This document shows positions 28,663-36,142 of a stretch of DNA of 64,000 nt, one piece after another; position 1 is the first letter of the stretch; each line of letters opens with the position of its first letter. Where the stretch lies: positions 1-64,000 of the forward strand of contig CAINLR010000074.1 of the NCBI GenBank assembly GCA_903850425.1, given 5' to 3'. The DNA comes from an uncultured Verrucomicrobia subdivision 3 bacterium (lineage in GTDB: Bacteria > Verrucomicrobiota > Verrucomicrobiia > Limisphaerales > UBA11358). Below the pieces are notes generated by a model. It was not told the origin of the DNA and made no database searches. It saw only the letters and a list, made by a program, of their open reading frames with translations. A program made the translations under genes and the position numbers.

Positions 28663-30198
28663 ATGACGAACGAAAACATGGCGCTGCTGCGGGAATACGC
28701 CCAACACAATTCCGAGGAAGCCTTTGCCACACTCGTTTCCCGGCACGTCAATTTGGTTTATTCCGTAGCGGTGCGTCAGGTCGGCGATGCGCATGTGGCG
28801 CAGGAAGTCACCCAGGCCGTTTTCACTTTGCTGGCGCAGAAAGCGAAACTGCTTGATGTTAACACCGTGCTTTCAGGTTGGCTGTGCCGGACGGCTCGCT
28901 TCGTCAGTGCCGATGTCTTGAAAAGCCAACGCCGCCGCCAGCTGCGGGAACAGGAGGCCCATATGCAATCCGTTTTGAATGAAACCAGCCCGGATGCGTG
29001 GACGCAAATTGCGCCGCTGCTCGATTCGGCCTTGGCCGAGCTGGATGAGAAAGACCACAACGCCATCGTGCTGCGGTTCTTTGAGAACAAGCACATGGCG
29101 CAAGTCGGCCTGGCCTTGGGGGCGAGTGAAGATGCGGCGAAAATGCGGGTCAACCGTGCGCTGGAGAAGCTGCGGAAGATCTTCAGCCATCATGGCGTCA
29201 CCTTGACCACCACGGCCATTGCCGGAGCCGTGGCGGCAAACGCTGTGCAGGCTGCCCCAGCCGGCTTGGCTCTCAAGATTACTTCTGCCGTCGTTCTTTC
29301 TGGTGCCGCCCTCCACGGTGCCACCGTCATCGCGACCACTAAAACCGTGGTTGCGACGACTCTGCAAAAAACGCTCGTGGCCATCGCCATTGCTGTGGCG
29401 GCGAGCGTGGTGATTTATGAAGTCCATCAAGCCGCTTCACCGCACCAACCGGCTCTAACATTGCCGGAGCCGCAAGTCGTGGCGGCCAAAGAAATCCAGC
29501 AATTGCCGCCCACGGGCGATGCCGCCATGAACCCGGTGGCGGCAATGGTCAAGCCGCCAGCCAAGGTGCCAAGCAAAACAACTGAGTTGGCAGATTTGCC
29601 CAACCCAGTGGTGCCGGAGTCAGCGGATGCAATACTCAAACCGATAGCATCGTTGAACGTCGGCCAAAGGAGATCCACAGATCAGCCTGTTTTGTCGGCC
29701 CCAGCAGACGCAATTATAGCTGGCTTCTTGGTCGCCTTTACGAGATTCGTTGACTGGCCGACAAATACGGGAATCGCGACCAATCAGGGCTGGCGGATTG
29801 GCGTTGTTGAGAAAAGCACGAATTATTATTACTCCAGGATGAGCCGTGTTTTGGAAGGAACGTGCAAAGAAGCAATACGATTGACTCAATGCTCTTTTGC
29901 CACGGCTTTGAAAGACCTGCCACCATGTCATGTCATATTTTTCCCCCGAGATGTGCCGACTAATTCACTGGAATCATTCTTGACTGAACTCGGCTCCCGC
30001 CCCGTGTTGACCGTGAGCGACAATGAAAATTTTCTGGCTCTCGGCGGCATGATCCAATTTAAGTTGATCAACGGAAGGATGAGATTTGACGTCAACTTGG
30101 ACAGGGCATGTGCTGCCGACCTGAAACTCTCAAACCATCTGTTGCAATCCGCCAATAAGGTTTTTGCAAATGGCGACCATCTAAATCAAAAACAATAG
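28663..30198 (+). CDS. ECF-type sigma factor fused to a YfiR-like domain through membrane segments
   Basis: The protein is 511 residues. Residues 10-100 are sigma region 2 ([19 protein letters not shown], then [19 protein letters not shown]); 120-178 are region 4 ([18 protein letters not shown], then [19 protein letters not shown]). Residues 180-250 are two hydrophobic stretches ([37 protein letters not shown]), the second a clear membrane helix. Residues 255-345 are a Pro/Ala linker. Residues 347-500 read as a YfiR-like (DUF4154) domain: [59 protein letters not shown]. In known systems YfiR is a periplasmic repressor of the diguanylate cyclase YfiN. The topology implies a membrane-tethered sigma factor with an outside sensor. 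It starts after a terminator, so it has its own promoter. Confidence 0.88.
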   Translation: MTNENMALLREYAQHNSEEAFATLVSRHVNLVYSVAVRQVGDAHVAQEVTQAVFTLLAQKAKLLDVNTVLSGWLCRTARFVSADVLKSQRRRQLREQEAHMQSVLNETSPDAWTQIAPLLDSALAELDEKDHNAIVLRFFENKHMAQVGLALGASEDAAKMRVNRALEKLRKIFSHHGVTLTTTAIAGAVAANAVQAAPAGLALKITSAVVLSGAALHGATVIATTKTVVATTLQKTLVAIAIAVAASVVIYEVHQAASPHQPALTLPEPQVVAAKEIQQLPPTGDAAMNPVAAMVKPPAKVPSKTTELADLPNPVVPESADAILKPIASLNVGQRRSTDQPVLSAPADAIIAGFLVAFTRFVDWPTNTGIATNQGWRIGVVEKSTNYYYSRMSRVLEGTCKEAIRLTQCSFATALKDLPPCHVIFFPRDVPTNSLESFLTELGSRPVLTVSDNENFLALGGMIQFKLINGRMRFDVNLDRACAADLKLSNHLLQSANKVFANGDHLNQKQ

Positions 30199-30266
30199 AG
30201 ACTTCCAAAAGTCTTTGGCATCGAAACACGATCGAGGATGGAACTTCGCCATTGCTAATTGGATTT

Positions 30267-30745
30267 ATGAGCCAGGGTTCATCAACCATGAGTGAAAGCA
30301 ACCACGCCCCTGAAACGCCATCCGCCTGCTGCCGGGTATTATTGCTTGAAGACAATGTCCGCCTCGCGCAGATGTTGAAGCGGCATTTTGAGATCGAAGG
30401 CTTCCACGTCACGATGGTGCATCTGGGCCAGGAAGCCTTGCGCCTGCTGGGCGAACAACATTTCCATCTGGCCATGGTGGACATTGACCTGCCGGATACC
30501 ACGGGATTTGAAGTGATGACCAAGGCGGCTGAACGCGGTCTCCTGGACAACCTCAAAATCATTTTCTGTTCGGGAAATCCCGGTGCGGAACGGGGGAGAT
30601 GGCGGCGCGGTTCAAAGGCAGTATTTTCCTGGGAAAACCATTTCCGCTGGCCTGTTTGTCCCCGGTGGAGAAATCAGTGAAAGCCGACCGGCGAGATCGC
30701 GAACAACTCGCCGGAAATGGGGAGTGTTTGGCAGGTGGGATATAG
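30267..30745 (+). pseudogene. response regulator receiver protein, frameshifted near its end
   Basis: A single receiver domain with no output domain. The acidic pair is in VLLLEDN, the phospho-acceptor Asp in AMVDIDLPDTTG, and the conserved Ser in IIFCSGNP. The open frame then leaves the family pattern at a run of five G bases (30592-30596). In the other frame the missing end is intact (EMAARFKGSIFLGKPFPLA), with the conserved Lys-Pro, and runs to a stop at 30745. One missing G restores the whole domain. The frame as given stops at 30680. It may be a sequencing error, a recent mutation or, less likely, programmed slippage. The start is uncertain; ATGs at 30267 and 30288 are both possible. It follows the sigma-YfiR gene by 68 bases. 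Confidence 0.75.
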
Positions 30746-30944
30746 GTCGTGGCAGTTGGTTGGGATTCATGGTTGATGCCGCGTAGAGGGCTGTGAAGGT
30801 CGCGGGCTGGACCGGGAAGACTACACGGCATCAACCATCAATTCTGAACGACTGCTAGCTACCGGATCGAATATGCCGCTGGATTTTTCCTCATTTCGAG
30901 TTCGCTTTGTTTGAGCTCACCGGCCTCATCGGCACGAGTTAAAT
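30746..30944. other. spacer upstream of the BlaI-type gene
   Basis: About 200 bases with no gene; the regulatory sites of the following operon begin right after it. Confidence 0.5.
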
Positions 30945-30960
30945 ATTTACATCTGTAAAT
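30945..30960 (+). promoter_or_regulatory. probable BlaI operator 1
   Basis: A perfect dyad, ATTTACATCTGTAAAT, just upstream of the -35 box. It contains the TACA-n2-TGTA core used by BlaI/MecI repressors. Confidence 0.75.
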
Positions 30961-30967
30961 AATCCGC

Positions 30968-30991
30968 TTGACATTATTTACGATTGTAGAG
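30968..30991 (+). promoter_or_regulatory. probable -35 box and BlaI operator 2
   Basis: A consensus TTGACA (30968-30973) runs into a second, imperfect dyad ATTTACGATTGTAGAG (30976-30991). The two dyad centres are 31 bases apart, about three helical turns, which would put bound dimers on the same face. A clean -10 is not evident. Binding here would block polymerase, giving autoregulation of the downstream operon. Confidence 0.65.
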
Positions 30992-31002
30992 AATCTCGCC
31001 CC

Positions 31003-31392
31003 ATGTCCAAGCCCACCGTCGAGTTAACCGAGTCCGAATGGTCCGTCATCAAGGCCGTTTGGGAGACCGAGCCTTGCACCGCACCGGTCATCCAGGAAAA
31101 GCTGTTCAAGCCGACGGGCTGGCATTACTCGACCGTCCGCACGTTGATGGACCGCATGGTGGTCAAGGGCGTGCTCAAGGCCAGGAAGGAAGGCAAGCTG
31201 ACCATTTATCAATCGGCCGTCACTCGCGCGCAGGCCCAGAGCGGCGAATTGTTTTACGCGCTCAAGCACGCTTTCAACGGTGCGCTCACGCCGATGGTGC
31301 AATGCCTATTGGACAGCAAAGATTTGAACCCAACCGAGCTGGCAGAATTGGAGTCGCTCATCAAGGCGAAGAAGAAAGCCGCGAAGAAGTGA
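31003..31392 (+). CDS. blaI: BlaI/MecI-family transcriptional repressor
   Basis: The protein is 129 residues. It has an N-terminal winged helix (LTESEWSVIKAVWETEPCTAPVIQEKL, WHYSTVRTLMDRMVVKGVL) and a C-terminal dimerisation helix region rich in Leu. This is the usual BlaI/MecI layout and length. In known systems it represses its own operon until the partner M56 protease triggers its cleavage. The operators just upstream and the M56 gene 24 bases downstream fit that scheme. No beta-lactamase gene is nearby, so the regulon is unknown. Confidence 0.93.
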   Translation: MSKPTVELTESEWSVIKAVWETEPCTAPVIQEKLFKPTGWHYSTVRTLMDRMVVKGVLKARKEGKLTIYQSAVTRAQAQSGELFYALKHAFNGALTPMVQCLLDSKDLNPTELAELESLIKAKKKAAKK

Positions 31393-31416
31393 GAACCCTG
31401 GCTCATTTTCAAGACC

Positions 31417-34400
31417 ATGAATGCTTTCATTGAAACTTTGAACAACTGGGGCGCCAATCTCTTGAGCTTCGCGTGGCCCATGCTTTGGCAATCGAGCCTG
31501 CTCATCGTGGCGGTGCTGGCGTTTGATTTGGTGTTCCGGCGCCAGCTGCGCGCGTCCATCCGCTATGCGCTTTGGTTGGTCGTGCTATTAAAACTGTGCG
31601 TGCCGCCGACGCTCGCCTTGCCGACCAGTCCGGCCTGGTGGCTGAACCGTCCGTCGCCGCCCGTCGCGGCCAAAACGAAACCTCACTACACCGTCACTTA
31701 CGACACCACGCCGCTCATGGAAATGCCGCTCGCGCCGCTGCCGGAGTTTATTTCGCCCAAGCCAGTATTGACGAATGCCGCGTGGCTTCTACTCGCCTCC
31801 GCTGCGGTCAGTCTGATGTTGCTGTCTTGGCTGTTGGCGCGCTGGTGGCAGGTCACGCGGCTCGTGCGACGCTCGACAACATCCGACCGATTGGCCGGGC
31901 TGGCCGACGAAGCACAAACAATCGCCGGCATGAAATTCCAGTGCTTTGCGCCATGCACGGCGACCAACGTAACGGAGCGCGGACAGCCTTGTCCGCCAGT
32001 GACTCCGAGGGGCGAACTCGCGGACAAGGCTGTCCGCGCTCCGCGCTGGCGACGGAACCTCTCAGTGCCCGTGAAGCTGACCCCCAACTCCATGTCGCCG
32101 GCGGTGTGCGGATTGTTTCGTCCGGCGATTCTGATTCCGCAGGCGCTCGCGGAAAATTTCTCCGACGAACAACTGCGCGCCGTGCTGCTGCACGAATTGA
32201 TTCATCTGCGCCGCCGCGATGTGTGGCTGAATTTTCTGCAATCGCTCCTGCAAATTATTTACTGGTGGCATCCGCTGGTCTGGCTGGCCAACGCGCGTCT
32301 CCGCCGCGTGCGCGAGGAAGCCGTGGATGACGCCGTGATGCTGGCGCTGCGCGACGAGGCCGAATCCTACGCGCCGACCTTGCTGGAAGTGGCGAAGCTC
32401 GCGTTGAACCGTCCGCTGGCGAGCCTCGGCCTGGTGGGGATTTTGGAATCGCGCCACGCGCTGCGGCAGCGCATCGAACGGCTGGTGGATTTCCGCGCGC
32501 CGCGCCAGGCCGGTTTGACGCTGGTATCGCTGCTGGGAATTTTGGCGTTCACCGCCGTCGCCGTGCCGATGGGAGAAGGTCCCGCACTGACGGAACCAAC
32601 GAATCCACTGCTGCCTGCCACGCCGGCTGCTTCGACCGCGACGAATGCACCCACGGTTTTGATTCAGGCCCAAATTTATCAAATGCGCCAGTCTGATTTT
32701 CAAATGCTGGTTTCCAATCCAGCATTCACCGAGTCGCGGAATGACAAGGTAAGAAATTTCCAAGTGTTCCTCCGGCTCCTGAAAGCTTCCGAGTTACAAC
32801 ACATTTCAAGCCCGCGAATCATGACCCGCAGCGGCCTGCCAGCCATGCTATTTGTCGGCAACGAAACCAACGGCATCGAGTTCGAGTGCCGGCCAGACGT
32901 AACGAACGGACTGATTGATCTGGCCAGCCGGATCAAAATCATTTCCACGCAGGCAGGCGCGACGGAGACCAACCAATTGACAAATCAATTTGTTTCGGCA
33001 ACCGGCGGCGGCCATGTGTTTTCGATAAATGCTCCGGGCGATGCCAGCGGCAGCAACATCTTCGTGGCGGCCATTGGCGTGGAAATCGTCACCAATGCGG
33101 TCCCATCTCGCTCGCAGATCATTGGCATGTTGAGCGACACCAATTTCCAAGTGGTCCGACATGCGTTGGAGCAGCGTAGTGGAAAGGAATCTTTGGCCGA
33201 GCCGGAAGTCGTTACCGCCAGCGGGTGGAGCATCAATCGCATCAGCATGACCAACCTTTCTGTGCCGCTGGCCAAGTCCAGCTCGGTGCCAACCAATGGT
33301 TCAGCTCCGCAACTGACCTACACCGGCCCAGGCCGACAGGAAATCGTGCGGAAGCTTGCCATGATCCGTCTGGACCGCGTGAATTTCACCGCCACTCCGC
33401 TCACCGAAGTGATGCGGGTGTTGTGCCAGGAAGCGCGGGAGCGCGATCCCGAACATCGCGGCATTAATTTCGTCATCAATCCCGTCGCGGACCAAGCCGC
33501 CACCGGCAAATCGCTCGATCCGGTCACCGGATTACCCTTGGCGACCAATGCGCCGCCTGCAACCGATATGGCGACGCTGCCCATCAAAGTCCAATTGACG
33601 AATGCCACCCTGGGCGACGTGTTGGATGCGGTTGTCTTGGTCGCGCCCGAACCCATTCGCTATTCGATTCAGGATTATGGTGTTGTTTTTTCCGCCCGAC
33701 CACCTGCTGACGCCGCACCGCTTTTCGCGCGGACCTTCAAGGTCGATCCGAACACGTTTGTCACTAGCTTGCTCCGCGAAACCCGCCAGCAAGAAGTGAA
33801 GATTCCATCGGGGATTGCGCCAGCGTTTAAAGAATTTTGCAGCAAATTGGGCGTGGACTGGGAATCGCCAAAAGGCAAAGCGGTTTATTTCAATGACCGC
33901 CGGGGCCAGATATATGTGAAAGCAACGGAAGCGGACTTGGACACGATTGAGCGCGCCCTTGCCACGCTCAACTCGACTCCGCCGCAACTCCACATCAAGG
34001 CGCGGTTTTATGAAGTGCCGAAGGGAACCTTGCAAGGAATGCCGTCCTTCCCGATGTCGTCAAATTCGGTGGCTGGCCCGCTCACGGGCATTCTCACCTG
34101 GTCCAATGCACAAGTGGTCATGCGGGCGCTGGAAGCCCGACCTGGCTTTGAAAATCTGGCCGAACCGGAAGTGACCACCTTGAGCGGACGCCAGACGCAG
34201 ATGCGAGCAACGCAAGTGGTCACGGTGATCACCAACTTTGCTTTTCACGATACTTACACCAATAAGGACGGGCTGGTGGACACCAATGCAAACATCTCCC
34301 CGCAAACCTGCACGGTTGAAACCGGTCCGGTGCTGGATGTGGTGCCCAGCGTGTTGTCCGACGGCCACACCATCAATCTCGCGCTCATCCCAACCATGCT

Positions 34401-34809
34401 CGAGTTTTTGGGGTATGACCAATCTACCAATACGACCGCCGCCTACGATCAGGCTGGAGAGAAAATTGATGTGCCAACCGTTTTGCCCCGCTTCCGCACC
34501 CGGCAGGCCGTGGCGACTGTGAATTTGTGGGACGACCAGACGGCAATGCTGCGCCTCGAACCGACGACCTTGAAGGACTTAAATAAGATAGCCGGCATTC
34601 CGACGATCAGCCCGCTTCTGAGGCTCGGCCAGTTTTGGCAAAGCCAAGACAACGAAAAAACAAACCCGCCAAAAGAAATTCTGGTTTTTATCACGGCGAC
34701 CCTGGTTGACGCGGCGGGAAATCGGGTTCACACCGATGACGAACTGCCGTTCGCGCAAACGGGCGTTCCGCCGCAACCGTCACAGCCGTCGCCGCCGGGC
34801 GCGAAATAG
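31417..34809 (+). CDS. BlaR1-type M56 peptidase fused to secretin-like and STN-like modules
   Basis: The protein is 1130 residues. The first 390 are a membrane metallopeptidase like BlaR1/MecR1: helices at about 18-38, 48-68, 120-142 and 366-388, and the zinc motif LLHELIHLRRRD (His259, Glu260, His263), with Glu300/301 in REEAVDDAV as the likely third ligand. The usual C-terminal penicillin-binding sensor is replaced. Three copies of a secretin-like motif appear: LQHISSPRIMTRSG, LAEPEVVTASG and LAEPEVTTLSGRQTQ. Between them are STN-like segments (LPIKVQLTNATLGDVLDAV) and a NolW-like stretch (LDTIERALATLNSTP). The last 250 residues (VLDVVPSVLSDGHTINLAL, KEILVFITATL) look like a secretin core. 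It overlaps no neighbour and shares an operon with blaI. The sensed signal is unknown. Confidence 0.9.
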   Translation: MNAFIETLNNWGANLLSFAWPMLWQSSLLIVAVLAFDLVFRRQLRASIRYALWLVVLLKLCVPPTLALPTSPAWWLNRPSPPVAAKTKPHYTVTYDTTPLMEMPLAPLPEFISPKPVLTNAAWLLLASAAVSLMLLSWLLARWWQVTRLVRRSTTSDRLAGLADEAQTIAGMKFQCFAPCTATNVTERGQPCPPVTPRGELADKAVRAPRWRRNLSVPVKLTPNSMSPAVCGLFRPAILIPQALAENFSDEQLRAVLLHELIHLRRRDVWLNFLQSLLQIIYWWHPLVWLANARLRRVREEAVDDAVMLALRDEAESYAPTLLEVAKLALNRPLASLGLVGILESRHALRQRIERLVDFRAPRQAGLTLVSLLGILAFTAVAVPMGEGPALTEPTNPLLPATPAASTATNAPTVLIQAQIYQMRQSDFQMLVSNPAFTESRNDKVRNFQVFLRLLKASELQHISSPRIMTRSGLPAMLFVGNETNGIEFECRPDVTNGLIDLASRIKIISTQAGATETNQLTNQFVSATGGGHVFSINAPGDASGSNIFVAAIGVEIVTNAVPSRSQIIGMLSDTNFQVVRHALEQRSGKESLAEPEVVTASGWSINRISMTNLSVPLAKSSSVPTNGSAPQLTYTGPGRQEIVRKLAMIRLDRVNFTATPLTEVMRVLCQEARERDPEHRGINFVINPVADQAATGKSLDPVTGLPLATNAPPATDMATLPIKVQLTNATLGDVLDAVVLVAPEPIRYSIQDYGVVFSARPPADAAPLFARTFKVDPNTFVTSLLRETRQQEVKIPSGIAPAFKEFCSKLGVDWESPKGKAVYFNDRRGQIYVKATEADLDTIERALATLNSTPPQLHIKARFYEVPKGTLQGMPSFPMSSNSVAGPLTGILTWSNAQVVMRALEARPGFENLAEPEVTTLSGRQTQMRATQVVTVITNFAFHDTYTNKDGLVDTNANISPQTCTVETGPVLDVVPSVLSDGHTINLALIPTMLEFLGYDQSTNTTAAYDQAGEKIDVPTVLPRFRTRQAVATVNLWDDQTAMLRLEPTTLKDLNKIAGIPTISPLLRLGQFWQSQDNEKTNPPKEILVFITATLVDAAGNRVHTDDELPFAQTGVPPQPSQPSPPGAK
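31974..32042. repeat. palindromic element inside the M56 gene
   Basis: Perfect 23-base inverted repeats at 31974-31996 and 32020-32042, core GCGGACAGCCTTGTCCGC, separated by 23 bases. Total length 69 bases, 23 codons, so the reading frame is kept. It encodes the stretch between ATNVTERGQPCPP and ADKAVRAPRW, in the cytoplasmic loop before the zinc domain. A related hairpin preceded by AACGGAGCGCGG occurs at 41474. Confidence 0.9.
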
Positions 34810-35006
34810 AAGCGATTGCTGGCTGGCCCAATCCCAACCGTTGCCGCACTGGCAAGCCGCCGGGGTGGTGCCGGTGGGATCATGGGCCACGCGAAATTCA
34901 GCACCCCGTTATCTTTTTTGTCGGCGACCAAGACTCCGTGCCCGGGTTTATGCCCTGATTTTTCCGTTGGACATTGGCCCGCGCTGCGGTATCAAATTGG
35001 CACTCC

Positions 35007-36113
35007 ATGAAAAACTCCATGCTGCTCTTGTTGTTGCTGGTCGCACCCGCGTTCGCCCAGCCAGTGGTTTCGCCGGAAGTGCAAACGAATGGCCGCGTTA
35101 CTTTTCGACTCAAAGCGCCGAATGCCAAGGCGGTGCAATTGTCGTGTGAAGGCGTTAAGAATCCGACGCTGCAAAAGGACGATCAAGGCGTCTGGTCCTT
35201 CACCACTGAACCGCTGGCACCGGACATCTACGTCTATGCTTTCAATGTGGACGGGCTTCATCTCATTGATCCCGCTAATTCGCTGCTGAAATACAATCTA
35301 CTGAACACCGACAGCCAGGTGCTGGTGCCCGGGCCGAAATCGCTGCCGTGGGAAATCAACGACGTGCCGCGCGGCCAATTGCACCAGCATTTTTACAAAT
35401 CCGCCGTGGCGGGCGACGAACGCGAGTTCTTTGTTTACACGCCGCCGGGTTACGATCCGGCCGGGCGGAAACGCTATCCAGTGCTGTATTTGCTGCACGG
35501 TTACAGCGACGACGCAACTGCCTGGCCCAGCGTTGGGCGCGCCAATGTCATTCTCGATAATCTCATTGCGCGCGGTCAGGCCAAGCCGATGGTGGTCGTC
35601 ATGCCACTCGGTTACGGCACCATGGACGTGGTCAAAGGCGGCTGGTCGCGCGTGCGTGATCCCGGACTTTGGCAGCGCAACGTGGATCAATTTCGCGGCA
35701 CGCTGCTGGATGAAGTCATGCCGCAAGTGGAAAAATCCTACAAAACTTTGGCTAAGCCCGAGGCGCGCGCCATCGCCGGCCTTTCGATGGGCGGCACGGA
35801 ATCCTTGACCACCGGGTTGAACAACCTCGACCGCTTCGCGTGGATTGGCGCGTTTAGTTCCGGTGGATTGAACACCAACTACGCGGCGCAATTTCCGCAG
35901 CTCAACGCGAAAGCCGGTAAATCGCTGCGTCTGCTGTGGATTGCCTGTGGCCACGATGACCGTCTGCTCGGGAGCAACCAGCAATTTGTCGAGTGGCTGA
36001 ATTCCAAAGGCGTGCCGCCCACCTGGATCGAAATACCCGGCGAACACAGCTTCCGCGTGTGGCGCCGCAACCTCGCGGCGTTCGCGCCGTTATTGTTTCA
36101 ATCGCAAAAGTGA
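35007..36113 (+). CDS. secreted esterase of the XynZ/EstD type
   Basis: The protein is 368 residues from MKNSMLLLLLLVAPAFAQ, a signal peptide. Residues 20-110 are an early-set beta sandwich (RVTFRLKAPNAKAVQL), common ahead of feruloyl and xylan esterases. The alpha/beta hydrolase domain follows, with LLHGYSDD, the nucleophile elbow AGLSMGG (Ser260), an acid in CGHDDRL (Asp317 or 318) and His347 in IPGEHSF. Such enzymes release phenolic or acetyl esters from plant polysaccharides; the exact substrate is unknown. It is convergent with the prolyl oligopeptidase gene, 29 bases away. Confidence 0.9.
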   Translation: MKNSMLLLLLLVAPAFAQPVVSPEVQTNGRVTFRLKAPNAKAVQLSCEGVKNPTLQKDDQGVWSFTTEPLAPDIYVYAFNVDGLHLIDPANSLLKYNLLNTDSQVLVPGPKSLPWEINDVPRGQLHQHFYKSAVAGDEREFFVYTPPGYDPAGRKRYPVLYLLHGYSDDATAWPSVGRANVILDNLIARGQAKPMVVVMPLGYGTMDVVKGGWSRVRDPGLWQRNVDQFRGTLLDEVMPQVEKSYKTLAKPEARAIAGLSMGGTESLTTGLNNLDRFAWIGAFSSGGLNTNYAAQFPQLNAKAGKSLRLLWIACGHDDRLLGSNQQFVEWLNSKGVPPTWIEIPGEHSFRVWRRNLAAFAPLLFQSQK

Positions 36114-36142
36114 GGCGGGCACAAACCGTGGCCGGGCGTGAG

